From NCBI RefSeq assembly GCF_001854765.1, contig NZ_LJJE01000103.1, positions 31,952 through 95,951 on the forward strand: a stretch of 64,000 nucleotides of DNA, written 5' to 3'. The translations under genes were made by a program, and so were the position numbers. The notes beneath the pieces are model-generated. The model worked only from the letters and a program-made list of their open reading frames with translations. It was not told the origin of the DNA and made no database searches. The DNA is from Vibrio sonorensis (GTDB lineage: Bacteria > Pseudomonadota > Gammaproteobacteria > Enterobacterales > Vibrionaceae). Positions 47,716-56,715 of this stretch are shown one piece after another; position 1 is the stretch's first letter; every line of letters begins with the position of its first letter.

Positions 47716-48732
47716 ATGAGCAAACCCATCGTATTCAGCGGTGTTCAACCGTCAGGTGAACTAAGTATCGGCAACTACTTGGGTGCTCTACGTCAATGGC
47801 AGCAGATGCAAGACGATTATGATTGCCACTATTGTATCGTTGACCTTCACGCGATTACGGTTCGCCAGAACCCAAAAGAGCTACACGAAGCAACCCTAGA
47901 TGCATTGGCAATCTGTCTAGCAGTTGGTGTTGATCCGAAGAAGAGCACGCTATTTGTTCAGTCACACGCACCAGAGCATGCTCAGCTTAGCTGGCTTCTT
48001 AACTGTTATACTCAGATGGGCGAACTGAGCCGAATGACTCAATTTAAAGACAAATCTCAGCGTTACGCGAATGATGTAAACGCGGGTCTGTTTGATTACC
48101 CAGTGCTAATGGCGGCAGATATCCTGCTTTACGGTGCTCATCAAGTTCCAGTGGGTAGTGACCAGAAACAGCATTTAGAACTGGCACGTGATATCGCTAC
48201 TCGCTTTAATAACATCTACAGCCCAGAAGACCCTATCTTTGTCGTGCCAGAGCCATACATCCCAACAGTGAATGCGCGAGTAATGAGTTTGCAAGACGCG
48301 ACGAAGAAAATGTCTAAGTCTGATGACAATCGCAAAAACGTGATTACTCTGCTAGAAGAGCCAAAGTCGATCCTCAAAAAGATCAACAAAGCGCAAACAG
48401 ACACTGAAACACCGCCACGCATCGCGCATGATATCGAAAACAAAGCGGGCATTTCTAACCTAATGGGCCTTTACTCCGCTGCAACGGGTTTGAGTTTTGA
48501 AGAAATTGAAGCGCAATACAAAGGCGTGGAAATGTACGGTCCATTTAAAAAAGATGTAGGTGAAGCACTGGTTGCTATGCTTGAGCCAGTACAAGCTGAA
48601 TACAAACGCATTCGCGAAGATCGTGAGTACTTAAACTCAGTGATGCGCGAAGGAGCGGAAAAAGCGTCCGCGCGCGCTTCAGAGACCCTGAAAAAGGTGT
48701 ACGAAGTGGTTGGCTTTGTCGGTAAGCCTTAA
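47716..48732 (+). CDS. trpS: Tryptophanyl-tRNA synthetase
   Basis: Class I synthetase charging tRNA(Trp). 338 residues. HIGH-type motif PSGELSIGNYLGALRQW, KMSKS in TKKMSKSDDNRKNVI, and catalytic GSDQKQHLELARDIA. Standard length. RBS AAAGGAA. Own terminator at 48761. Confidence 0.98.
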   Translation: MSKPIVFSGVQPSGELSIGNYLGALRQWQQMQDDYDCHYCIVDLHAITVRQNPKELHEATLDALAICLAVGVDPKKSTLFVQSHAPEHAQLSWLLNCYTQMGELSRMTQFKDKSQRYANDVNAGLFDYPVLMAADILLYGAHQVPVGSDQKQHLELARDIATRFNNIYSPEDPIFVVPEPYIPTVNARVMSLQDATKKMSKSDDNRKNVITLLEEPKSILKKINKAQTDTETPPRIAHDIENKAGISNLMGLYSAATGLSFEEIEAQYKGVEMYGPFKKDVGEALVAMLEPVQAEYKRIREDREYLNSVMREGAEKASARASETLKKVYEVVGFVGKP

Positions 48733-48760
48733 TTACAAACCTCAAATATGATCCAATTTC

Positions 48761-48798
48761 AAAGAGCCCGTAGCCATTTGGTTGCGGGCTCTTTTGAT
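48761..48798 (+). terminator. Terminator after trpS
   Basis: Stem AAAGAGCCCG / CGGGCTCTTT with a longer loop, followed by TTTGATT. Confidence 0.85.
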
Positions 48799-48984
48799 TT
48801 AAGTATCAAATCAACCGTTACCCCCACTTTCGCCTGATCTTGCGCGAAACATTTAATGAGAAGAAGCGTCAATACTCCAAAAGTTCAGAGCATTATTTAA
48901 TGTTATTTAATATTAGTGACCTAGTATCATTGATGCCAGATTAGATAGGGTACAGCGACACCTAAACCTAACGAGGCTACATTG

Positions 48985-50742
48985 ATGAAAGACAACAAGC
49001 AGGGATATACAAGTACTTATTTAGCCAGTGTTTTTATGCGGTATTGTTCTCTTGGGTTACCTATATTAGTTAGCTTATTCTCAAGCAGTGTTTTGGCCAT
49101 TGGGATTAGTGATTCGAAATACCGAGAGCTTGGCGGAACGCTATCAAGAGACCCAGCGGTGGTCGCGGTCGCCTATCAGTCTCTACGTCAAACATCTTTT
49201 GCACAGCGTTTTAGTGCGGTTGGTAAAATAGTAGCTGGCAGTGCATTTTGCACTGGTACTTGGCTTGGGAATCATGGAGACAAGGCGTTCATTCTCACAG
49301 CTGCGCATTGCGTAGCGGGGGATAACAAGACTCAAGAATCGACTTATTTTGGTCAGCGTATCTCCTTTCGCACGGGAGACAACCGCTTAATTGCCTCCGG
49401 ACAGTCGAACACTCATTTTTTAGGCTTTACCGCTTGCCAAAATGATTTAGCTATCGTTGAGCTGCCACTGTTAAGAGTGCCTGTTGATAGTGAAGGCAAT
49501 AACGTTTCTCAACCCGTTTATGCGGATGAGGTTGATTTCGAGCATTATGTCGGTCAACCGATGACTCTATTGGGTTACGGTCTAAATGGGACCCCTAGCC
49601 TTGAAAAGCTGACCAGTGGTCGAGCTTGGGGGATAGGAGTCGTGACTAAAGAAAGCGATGGTTGTTTGCAAAGTACTGCTAACACGGATTCCTCTTGGGC
49701 ATTCATAACTCCAGGTGACAGTGGTTCGACGTCATGGCAGTGGCGAGAAGGGCAACTCGTTGGTGTAGGTGTTACTTCTTGGTGGGGTGGTTGGCAAGCA
49801 AAGTGGTCTGGGTTTGGTCGTATCGCCCCTCACCATGAATGGATGAAGCGTATATTTCCAAATATCAATACTGTTACTCGCTCACGCACCTTAACTGAGT
49901 CCAAAATGCTTGAGCTAAAAGACGTTGAAGCCCATGTGGATGGTACTGTTTACTATTTAGCGGGGGATAACGTAGCTGGGCCCCAAAAAAGGAAATGGGC
50001 ATACCCAACAGGCCTCACAATGCTCGTAGTTCCGATGTTAAATCAATCTACTGGGGAGAGGAAAGACATCACGCTTCGAGCGCAGCGACAAACTCATTGT
50101 GGCTGGGGGGAAATCAACAACGGTGTGTATTGTTTTCCGTCCCCCAGTAAAGGAGGGTTGAGAATTTGGTATAAGGAAGAGGACAATTCAAACGTACCAG
50201 CAGGTTTGTATACTGGAATGTTTTCACTTGAGGCTAAAGGTTGGCATGATCATGATTACAACGAAATGATCAATCTTAACGCCAATATTTTGATCAAAGG
50301 AACGGCGGTTGTTGAAGATACGGTTACGGAGATGAGTGCGGCAATGACCTCTCGTTATGATCAGAGTGTCAAAGGTTCGGTGTATTATTTACCGCAAGGG
50401 GAAATCACTAGCGATGTTACTCGTCGTACGTGGAGTGGTCGCCTCAATACTTGGTCGACTATATTAGTCCCAGCGATCAATCGCGATACCAATGAGGTTC
50501 AAATGGTGTCACTTCGCGCCTCGCGTTTTACTGGGTGTGGCTGGGGCGCTATGAACAACGGTGTGTATTGCTCAAATGGCGCAAATTACGGTCAGTTACG
50601 TGTGTCTTATCATCAGTCAGACAATCAAAATTTACCAAATGGAAGTTATGATGGCCTGTTTAACATTTTGGTGAAAGGTTGGCATAGTCATTTTGAAAAA
50701 GTACTGACATTCAAGCTAGATATAGATAAGGAGAACGAGTGA
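48985..50742 (+). CDS. Secreted trypsin-like serine protease with duplicated C-terminal domain
   Basis: Exported S1-family protease of 585 residues. A signal peptide (hydrophobic LGLPILVSLFSSSVLA) probably cleaved near residue 38 is followed by the protease domain (about 50-290) with a complete triad: His in LTAAHC (~108), Asp in NDLAIVEL (~154), Ser in TPGDSGST (~246). The substrate-pocket residue is unclear, so I do not predict specificity. The rest is two tandem ~120-residue copies of one domain (about 317-437 and 461-581). Both copies carry the same cysteine-tryptophan-glycine hallmark (CGWG, then NNGVYC) and end GWHxH. I do not recognise this domain. It overlaps the next gene by 4 bases and lies between trpS and pabA. 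Confidence 0.9.
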   Translation: MKDNKQGYTSTYLASVFMRYCSLGLPILVSLFSSSVLAIGISDSKYRELGGTLSRDPAVVAVAYQSLRQTSFAQRFSAVGKIVAGSAFCTGTWLGNHGDKAFILTAAHCVAGDNKTQESTYFGQRISFRTGDNRLIASGQSNTHFLGFTACQNDLAIVELPLLRVPVDSEGNNVSQPVYADEVDFEHYVGQPMTLLGYGLNGTPSLEKLTSGRAWGIGVVTKESDGCLQSTANTDSSWAFITPGDSGSTSWQWREGQLVGVGVTSWWGGWQAKWSGFGRIAPHHEWMKRIFPNINTVTRSRTLTESKMLELKDVEAHVDGTVYYLAGDNVAGPQKRKWAYPTGLTMLVVPMLNQSTGERKDITLRAQRQTHCGWGEINNGVYCFPSPSKGGLRIWYKEEDNSNVPAGLYTGMFSLEAKGWHDHDYNEMINLNANILIKGTAVVEDTVTEMSAAMTSRYDQSVKGSVYYLPQGEITSDVTRRTWSGRLNTWSTILVPAINRDTNEVQMVSLRASRFTGCGWGAMNNGVYCSNGANYGQLRVSYHQSDNQNLPNGSYDGLFNILVKGWHSHFEKVLTFKLDIDKENE

Positions 50743-51500
50743 AAGGTTATTTAGCTGTTGCATTCTTGTTATCTGTGTGGGGACTGGTCTTGCAGTGGGA
50801 GCGGTCGGGCACAGAACTTTCTGTGCCAAAACACGTTTCTTCTGAAGTGTTGACGGCGTCCGCTTTGGGAGATTTTGTAACACAAACAAATACTGTTCCA
50901 CCTCTTGCTATACGAGAAGCTCAGTATGCCAAACCTATATCTCATGGAGAGGCGGCTCCTAAATCGGACACCTTAGATGAGTTAAAGGCCGATATTACTG
51001 AATATACGAGAAAATCGCCTCAGCTAGATGAAAGTCAACAAGAGGACTCTGATACACCTATTCCACCGGATTTCTTTGATCAAGAAGTGACCTTGTGGCG
51101 CAGTAGTGAAAAGGCAAAATCTGTTTATGAGAATTATACAGAAACTCAAGCTCTTCAGGGCCATTCACTCGATTCAAAGTATTTTATTGAGTTTGATGAG
51201 ACGAGCCTAGATTCTCTTGACGTCGGACAGCGATTCACGCTGCCATCTATTAACGAGCAACAGATACAAGTGATTATTCAGCAACAGGAAAGTTTGGGGC
51301 AAGGCGCAACAAACTGGGTACTAGTAGATAGCCAAGGCAATCCGATGGGGAATATCACTCGTACTAAAGATTCGGTAGAGGGGGTATTTACTACACCATC
51401 AGGGCCATTCTACCTGAGCTCTATCAATGGGGTTGGCTGGCTTGCAAGTGAAAATACACTTATTGCAGCGGTACAAAATAGCTTTACCAAACCCAATTAG
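50739..51500 (+). CDS. Membrane-anchored protein of unknown function paired with the protease
   Basis: 253 residues, starting at a GTG whose last three bases with the next A form the upstream TGA (GTGA overlap), so it is translated together with the protease. N-terminal hydrophobic segment (about residues 3-20, GYLAVAFLLSVWGLVLQW) without a clear cleavage site suggests an inner-membrane anchor or uncleaved signal. A polar, acidic linker (about 25-145) leads to a compact C-terminal domain (about 150-253). That domain has the pattern T-LPS...V-I...GNPMGNITRT...GVFTTPSGPFYLSS, loosely like the N-terminal regions of peptidyl-Asp metallopeptidases; I cannot claim homology. No close relative is recognised; a role as protease chaperone, inhibitor or tether is speculation. 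Confidence 0.75.
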   Translation: MKGYLAVAFLLSVWGLVLQWERSGTELSVPKHVSSEVLTASALGDFVTQTNTVPPLAIREAQYAKPISHGEAAPKSDTLDELKADITEYTRKSPQLDESQQEDSDTPIPPDFFDQEVTLWRSSEKAKSVYENYTETQALQGHSLDSKYFIEFDETSLDSLDVGQRFTLPSINEQQIQVIIQQQESLGQGATNWVLVDSQGNPMGNITRTKDSVEGVFTTPSGPFYLSSINGVGWLASENTLIAAVQNSFTKPN

Positions 51501-51541
51501 AGGAAGTAGTCAGAGAAATCGTGACTTAGAAGCTAGATCTT

Positions 51542-51602
51542 AAGGAGAAAGATTTGTTTCCAATCCATTGGTGATTGGTAGTGAGGCCCCGTCTTTCTCC
51601 TT
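51542..51602. terminator. Large inverted repeat after the protease operon
   Basis: Outer perfect arms AAGGAGAAAGA (51542-51552) / TCTTTCTCCTT (51592-51602) enclose 39 bases holding a second hairpin CCAATC-N7-GATTGG. ATTTTGTTTG follows on the plus strand. A terminator is the simplest reading; a structured RNA is possible. Confidence 0.6.
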
Positions 51603-51698
51603 ATTTTGTTTGACGAATCACTTTCTCCTTGCCTTTCGCCGCTCTTGCTGCACAATACCGCCTTTAGCGGTAACTAGATGGATCTTTCAGAGCGCAGC

Positions 51699-52277
51699 AT
51701 GCTACTAATCATCGATAATTATGACTCGTTTACCTATAACCTTTATCAGTACTTTTGCGAGTTAGGTACAGAGGTTAAAGTTGTGCGTAATGATGAGATA
51801 GACATTGAAGGCATAGAAGCATTGGGACCATCTCATCTGGTTATTTCCCCTGGGCCTTGTACGCCAAACGAAGCGGGCATCTCTTTACAAGCCATTCAAC
51901 ACTTTGCCGGTAAGCTGCCGATATTGGGTGTTTGCTTGGGACATCAAGCAATCGCACAGGTCTTTGGTGGCAAAGTGATTCGAGCCCGCGAAGTCATGCA
52001 TGGAAAAACCTCTCCAATTCGTCACAATGGCAGAAGCGTTTTTAAAGGGTTAAACAACCCACTGACAGTGACTCGTTACCACTCGCTAGTGGTTCAGGCT
52101 GATTCGCTTCCAGAGTGCTTTGAGTTAACGGCTTGGACCGAAAAACAGCACGGTGAGATGGATGAAATTATGGGGTTTCAGCATAAAACCTTGGCGATTG
52201 AGGCCGTGCAGTTTCACCCCGAATCGATAAAAACAGAGCAAGGGCATGAGCTGTTAGCAAATTTTTTACGCCGATAG
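51699..52277 (+). CDS. pabA: Aminodeoxychorismate/anthranilate synthase glutamine amidotransferase
   Basis: Supplies ammonia for p-aminobenzoate synthesis (folate) by hydrolysing glutamine. From MLLIIDNYDSFTYNLYQYF it has about 192 residues, with the class I amidotransferase triad: Cys in GVCLGHQAIAQ and His/Glu in VQFHPESIKTEQG, plus GPCTPNEAGIS. An upstream in-frame ATG (51678) would add 7 residues not typical of the family. Placed directly upstream of astC, as in other Vibrio. TrpG has the same fold; the absence of trp genes here supports PabA. Confidence 0.93.
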   Translation: MLLIIDNYDSFTYNLYQYFCELGTEVKVVRNDEIDIEGIEALGPSHLVISPGPCTPNEAGISLQAIQHFAGKLPILGVCLGHQAIAQVFGGKVIRAREVMHGKTSPIRHNGRSVFKGLNNPLTVTRYHSLVVQADSLPECFELTAWTEKQHGEMDEIMGFQHKTLAIEAVQFHPESIKTEQGHELLANFLRR

Positions 52278-52666
52278 CTCGATTGTCAGCACTATCGCCA
52301 CCTGACTTAGGTCACCTTTTTTAACATTTCTTTCATACAATTCCCCCAGTTTTGTCGCTGCAAAACTATTCGCAATACTATTCACTGCTCTCAATTTTAG
52401 ACCTGCTAATGTACGGTTTATCAGTGCTTATAGTACTCATTAGGAAATATTGCTTCATAAAAGGCGTAACTTGGTGCATAAATAGTCACACTTGTTGAGA
52501 GTTAGTGATTTGCTAAGTGAGTAAAAAGAATAAATCACTATTGAAATGGTTAATTAATTGTAAATACAATGCCGAATAAGCAATATCGTGAAAGATTATA
52601 TGCTTTCAATTGAATGGAAGTCACACGCTTATCTGCTAGGCATGCGGTATCGAGAGGGAATGTGCA
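52278..52666. other. pabA-astC intergenic region
   Basis: About 390 bases, A+T-rich. It contains an inverted repeat AGTGATTT (52504-52511) / AAATCACT (52532-52539). I looked for a sigma-54 promoter (GG-N10-GC) of the kind used by enteric astC and did not find a convincing one. Confidence 0.55.
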
Positions 52667-53878
52667 ATGACAGTGGAAACGAAAGTAGAGCGCGGTTTAT
52701 TCGATGAGGTGATGGTACCTTGTTATAACCCAATGGAAATGATCCCAGTGAAAGGCGAAGGCTCGCGAGTTTGGGATCAAGGTGGCAACGAATATATCGA
52801 CTTTGCTGGTGGTATTGCAGTGAGTTGTTTAGGCCACTGTCACCCAGCAATGGTCAATGCGCTAACGGAGCAGGGAAATAAAATCTGGCACCTTAGCAAT
52901 GTGTTGACGAACGAGCCAGCACTTCGCTTAGCGAAAAAGCTAACCGAGCTTAGCTTTGCAGACAAGGTTTTCTTTGCCAACTCAGGTGCAGAAGCAAACG
53001 AGGCTGCGCTGAAACTCGCGCGCCGTTATGCGGCAGATACACACGGTGAAGAAAAATCAGAAATCATCGCTTTTAAACAGGGTTTTCACGGTCGTACCTT
53101 CTTCACGGTAACCGTTGGTGGGCAAGCCGCTTATTCCGATGGCTTTGGCCCTAAGCCGGGCGACGTAACTCACCTTCCATACAACGATGTAGACGCCCTT
53201 AAAGCTCATTTCTCAGATCGTACTTGTGCAGTAATGATGGAGCCTCTTCAAGGGGAAGGCGGGATTATTCCACCTACGCCTGAATTTGCGCAAGCGGTAC
53301 GAGATCTATGTGACCAACACAAGGCTCTGCTAATCTTCGACGAAGTACAAACAGGTAATGGTCGTACTGGTCATTTCTATGCTTACCAAGGCCTTGGTGT
53401 CACACCAGATATTCTTAGCACGGCGAAATCTTTAGGCGGTGGATTCCCTATTGGCGCTATGTTGACTACAACTGAGCTGGCTCAACACCTAAAAATCGGA
53501 ACGCACGGCTCTACTTATGGTGGTAATCCATTAGCGTGTGCGGTAGCAGAGGCTGTGGTTGACGTTGTAAGTCAGCCAGAAACCTTAGCGGGTGTAAAAG
53601 AGCGCGAAGCCCTATTCCGCGAAGGTTTGGCTAAAATTAATGATAAATACCAGTTGTTCAGTGAAATTCGCGGTCAAGGTTTGTTACTTGGAGCAGCACT
53701 GAACGAGGAGTGGCAAGGGCGTGCACGTGATGTACTTGTCGCTGCTGGAAAACAGGGACTGATGGTGCTTATCGCCGGTGCTAACGTGGTTCGTTTCACT
53801 CCATCATTGGTCATTTCGAAACAAGAGATAGAAGAAGGATTGGCAAGACTGGATAAGGCAATCGCTTCTCTGGTTTAA
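52667..53878 (+). CDS. astC: Acetylornithine / succinylornithine aminotransferase
   Basis: PLP enzyme of the class III aminotransferases, used both in arginine synthesis (acetylornithine) and in the succinyltransferase degradation pathway. 403 residues: FANSGAEANEAALKLARRYA, IAFKQGFHGRTFFTVTVGGQ, LLIFDEVQTGNGRTGHFYAYQ and the PLP Lys in LSTAKSLGGGFPIGAM. Because the window has no other argD, it may serve as the dual ArgD/AstC. It is followed by a terminator-like hairpin before astA. Confidence 0.94.
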   Translation: MTVETKVERGLFDEVMVPCYNPMEMIPVKGEGSRVWDQGGNEYIDFAGGIAVSCLGHCHPAMVNALTEQGNKIWHLSNVLTNEPALRLAKKLTELSFADKVFFANSGAEANEAALKLARRYAADTHGEEKSEIIAFKQGFHGRTFFTVTVGGQAAYSDGFGPKPGDVTHLPYNDVDALKAHFSDRTCAVMMEPLQGEGGIIPPTPEFAQAVRDLCDQHKALLIFDEVQTGNGRTGHFYAYQGLGVTPDILSTAKSLGGGFPIGAMLTTTELAQHLKIGTHGSTYGGNPLACAVAEAVVDVVSQPETLAGVKEREALFREGLAKINDKYQLFSEIRGQGLLLGAALNEEWQGRARDVLVAAGKQGLMVLIAGANVVRFTPSLVISKQEIEEGLARLDKAIASLV

Positions 53879-53959
53879 ACATAATACCTATAGCCGATAT
53901 AGCTGAAGCATTGTGATGGACACAATGCGATTCTAACGAGAGCTTTAGGCTAGGGTATT

Positions 53960-53994
53960 AAGAGCCCCGGTTGGGTTTTGGGGCTCTTTTAGCA
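53960..53994 (+). terminator. Terminator-like hairpin between astC and astA
   Basis: Stem AAGAGCCCC / GGGGCTCTT with loop GGTTGGGTTTT, followed by TTAGC. Likely partial termination that lowers astA/astD relative to astC. Confidence 0.8.
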
Positions 53995-54010
53995 TCAGGA
54001 GGGAGTATCG

Positions 54011-55029
54011 ATGCTGGTTGTTCGCCCTATTGCAATGTCGGATTACGACGCCCTACACACCTGCGCGGTGGAGTCAGGTCACGGATTTACATCTCTTCCG
54101 GTTAACGAAAAATTGTTGACCGATCGCATTCAACACTCTGAATATAGCTTCGCAAAACCAGACGTTTCACAGGCTGGGGATGAAGGTTACTTAATGGTTG
54201 GCTTTGATAGTGAAACTGGTGAAGTCGCTGGCTGCACTGGTATCGAGGCCGCAATTGGTTGGGATGTACCCTTTTACTCATACCACATCAGCACAATCGT
54301 ACACTCATCGCCAAAACTCGGTGTTAACAATGTGGTGAAGCTATTGACCTTTGGTAATAACTACACGGGTTGTAGCGAGATTTGCACTTTGTTCCTACGT
54401 CCGACATTTCGCGGTGGATTAAACGGTCGCCTTATGTCTAAGTGCCGCTTCCTAATGATGGCAGAGCATCCTCACCGATTTTCAAAGACAATTTTTGCAG
54501 AGATGCGCGGCGTTTCTGATGACGAGGGCAACTCGCCATTTTGGCAGTGGCTGCAAGAGCACTTTTTCTCCATTGATTTTACGATGGCAGATTATCTCAC
54601 TGGGATTGGTAAAAAGGGCTTTATTGCCGATTTGATGCCCAAGCTACCCATCTATGTCAACCTTTTGAGCAAAGAAGCTCAGCAAGTTATTGGCAAAGTA
54701 CATGACAATACCAAGCCCGCCCTCAAGCTATTGGAAAACGAAGGCTTTACCTGTCGCGATACGTGGACATTTTTGATGGAGGTCCGACTGTCGAATGTGA
54801 TTTGCGAAACATCGAAACGGTGCGCCACTCGTTCCGAGCCAAAGTCACAATCGCAGAGCACTGCAATGAGGTGCACTATTTGATAGCCAATACATCGTTC
54901 GAAAATTTCCGTGCCGTAGCGGCAAAGGCGGCTTACGACAAAAAAACGGATTCAGTGATTATTACCCCTGACGTGGCTAAAGCGATTCAGGTGAAAGAAG
55001 GTGATTTTGTCCGCATGGCGGCTCAGTAG
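54011..55029 (+). CDS. astA: Arginine N-succinyltransferase (one apparent single-base loss)
   Basis: First enzyme of the arginine succinyltransferase pathway, making succinylarginine. Starts MLVVRPIAMSDYDALHTCA behind a strong AGGAGGGAG. Family motifs CTLFLRPTFRGGLNGRLMSKCRFLMMAEHPHRF and FFSIDFTMADYLTG are present. The frame breaks at 54758 (G for GG; restores CRGYVDIFDGGPTVECDLRNIETVR). Corrected length is 339 residues, normal. It is followed by astD at 12 bases. Confidence 0.95.
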
Positions 55030-55041
55030 TAAGGATTTTCT

Positions 55042-56498
55042 ATGACACATTGGATTGCAGGGGACTGGGTTGCCGGACAAGGTGACCAAATGCAGTCGAT
55101 TAGCCTTATAACAACGAAGTAATTTGGGAAGGGAGCAGTGCGACGCCTGAACAAGTCGAGCAAGCGGTAAAAGCGGCGCGCAGGGCGTTTATCAGTTGGA
55201 AGAAACTTAGCTTCGAACAGCGAGAAAGCATCGTTTTGGCGTTTGCTGAAAAAGTGAAACAAAACAGTGAGCTTATCGCCGAGACGATTGCAAAAGAGAC
55301 GGGCAAACCATTGTGGGAAACCCGTACCGAAGCGGGAGCGATGGCAGGTAAAATTGGTATCTCTATCCGCGCCTATCACGAACGCACGGGCGAAGCGACT
55401 CGTGAAGCTGCAGGGAACCAAATTGTTCTGCGTCACCGCCCGTTAGGCGTTATGGCGGTGTTTGGACCCTATAACTTCCCAGGGCATTTACCCAACGGTC
55501 ATATTGTTCCTGCACTACTTGCTGGAAATACCGTGGTATTTAAGCCGTCTGAGCAGACTCCAATGACAGGGGAGTTGGCGATGAAGTTGTGGGAAGAAGC
55601 CGGTCTACCCCAAGGTGTAATTAACCTTGTTCAAGGCGCCAAGGAAACGGGAGTTGCGCTTGCAGATGCTAAAGGGATAGATGGCATTCTTTTCACCGGC
55701 AGTGCCAATACGGGTCATATCTTACACAAGCAATTTGCCGGTCAGCCGGATAAGATGCTCGCCCTCGAAATGGGCGGAAATAACCCTATGGTGATCTCTG
55801 AACAATACGGCGATTTAGATGCGACGGTTTACACCATTATTCAGTCGGCGTTTATCAGTGCTGGCCAGCGCTGTACTTGTGCAAGACGCCTTTATGTTCC
55901 AGTGGGGCAGAGCGGTGATCAATTGATTAGTAAACTGGTAAAAGCGACGGATGACATTGTGGTGGATCAGCCATTTGCAGAGCCCGCTCCTTTTATGGGC
56001 CCCCAAATCTCTAAAGCGGCAGCCGACTTTATCCTTCGCGCTCAAGAAAATTTAAACAGCCTTGGTGGAGTGAGCCTGCTAGAAGCGAAAGCCGGACAAG
56101 CGGCATTCGTGACGCCAGGTATTATTGATGTCACTGCGATTGAATCTTTGCCTGATGAAGAGTATTTCGGACCGCTACTTCAAGTAGTGAGATACAAAGG
56201 ACTAGAGAGTGCCGTTGAGCTAGCTAACGATACCCGATTTGGGTTATCTGCTGGCCTGGTGTCGACTGATGATCGCGAATGGGAGTACTTTGTTGATCAT
56301 ATACGTGCGGGTATTGTAAATCGCAACCGCCAACTGACAGGTGCCAGCGGTGATGCGCCATTCGGTGGTCCCGGTGCTTCGGGCAACTTGCGTCCAAGCG
56401 CATACTATGCGGCGGATTATTGCGCTTACCCAATGGCATCAATGGAAGGTGATGAAACCCTACTTCCGGCCACGCTATCACCGGGTGTCAAAATATAG
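55042..56498 (+). CDS. astD: Succinylglutamate-semialdehyde dehydrogenase (one apparent single-base loss)
   Basis: Aldehyde dehydrogenase acting in the fourth step of arginine degradation, giving succinylglutamate. Start MTHWIAGDWVAGQGDQMQSIS at 55042; frame breaks at 55104-55105, where CC for CCC would restore SISPYNNEVIWEGSSATPEQ. Later motifs: GPYNFPGHLPNGHIVPALLAGNTVVFKPSE, catalytic Glu in LALEMGGNNPMVI, and Cys in GQRCTCARRLYVP. Corrected length is 485 residues. astB and astE are not seen in the window. Confidence 0.95.
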
Positions 56499-56555
56499 AA
56501 AAATCGTCGCATTCAGTGCGACGCCATAATAAAAATAGGGCGTGAAAAACACCCC

Positions 56556-56593
56556 AGCCCTTGCTCATATCCTAGTATCTAAGGGCTATGAGC
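56556..56593. repeat. Interleaved inverted repeats downstream of astD
   Basis: Arms in the order A-B-12 bases-A'-B': AGCCCTT, GCTCAT, spacer, AAGGGCT, ATGAGC. The two pairings exclude each other or would need a pseudoknot with zero-length loops, so the physical meaning is uncertain. Confidence 0.5.
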
Positions 56594-56611
56594 CATATCG
56601 TCACAGGTTGA

Positions 56612-56645
56612 AGGCTATCTAAGAGATTAGGTAGCCTCTTTTTCC
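56612..56645 (+). terminator. Terminator of the ast operon
   Basis: Nine-base stem AGGCTATCT / AGGTAGCCT (one G-T wobble), loop AAGAGATT, followed by CTTTTTCC. Confidence 0.8.
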
Positions 56646-56715
56646 AATAACATTCATCTGCTGACTTGTTCAAGCTAGTATCGAAAGGTCACAGAGACCC
56701 TGTCAAGGAGGCGCT

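Noticed and set aside
52278..52666. Sigma-54 promoter for astC
   Set aside because: I looked for GG-N10-GC with TGGC/TTGC context and found no candidate with correct spacing.
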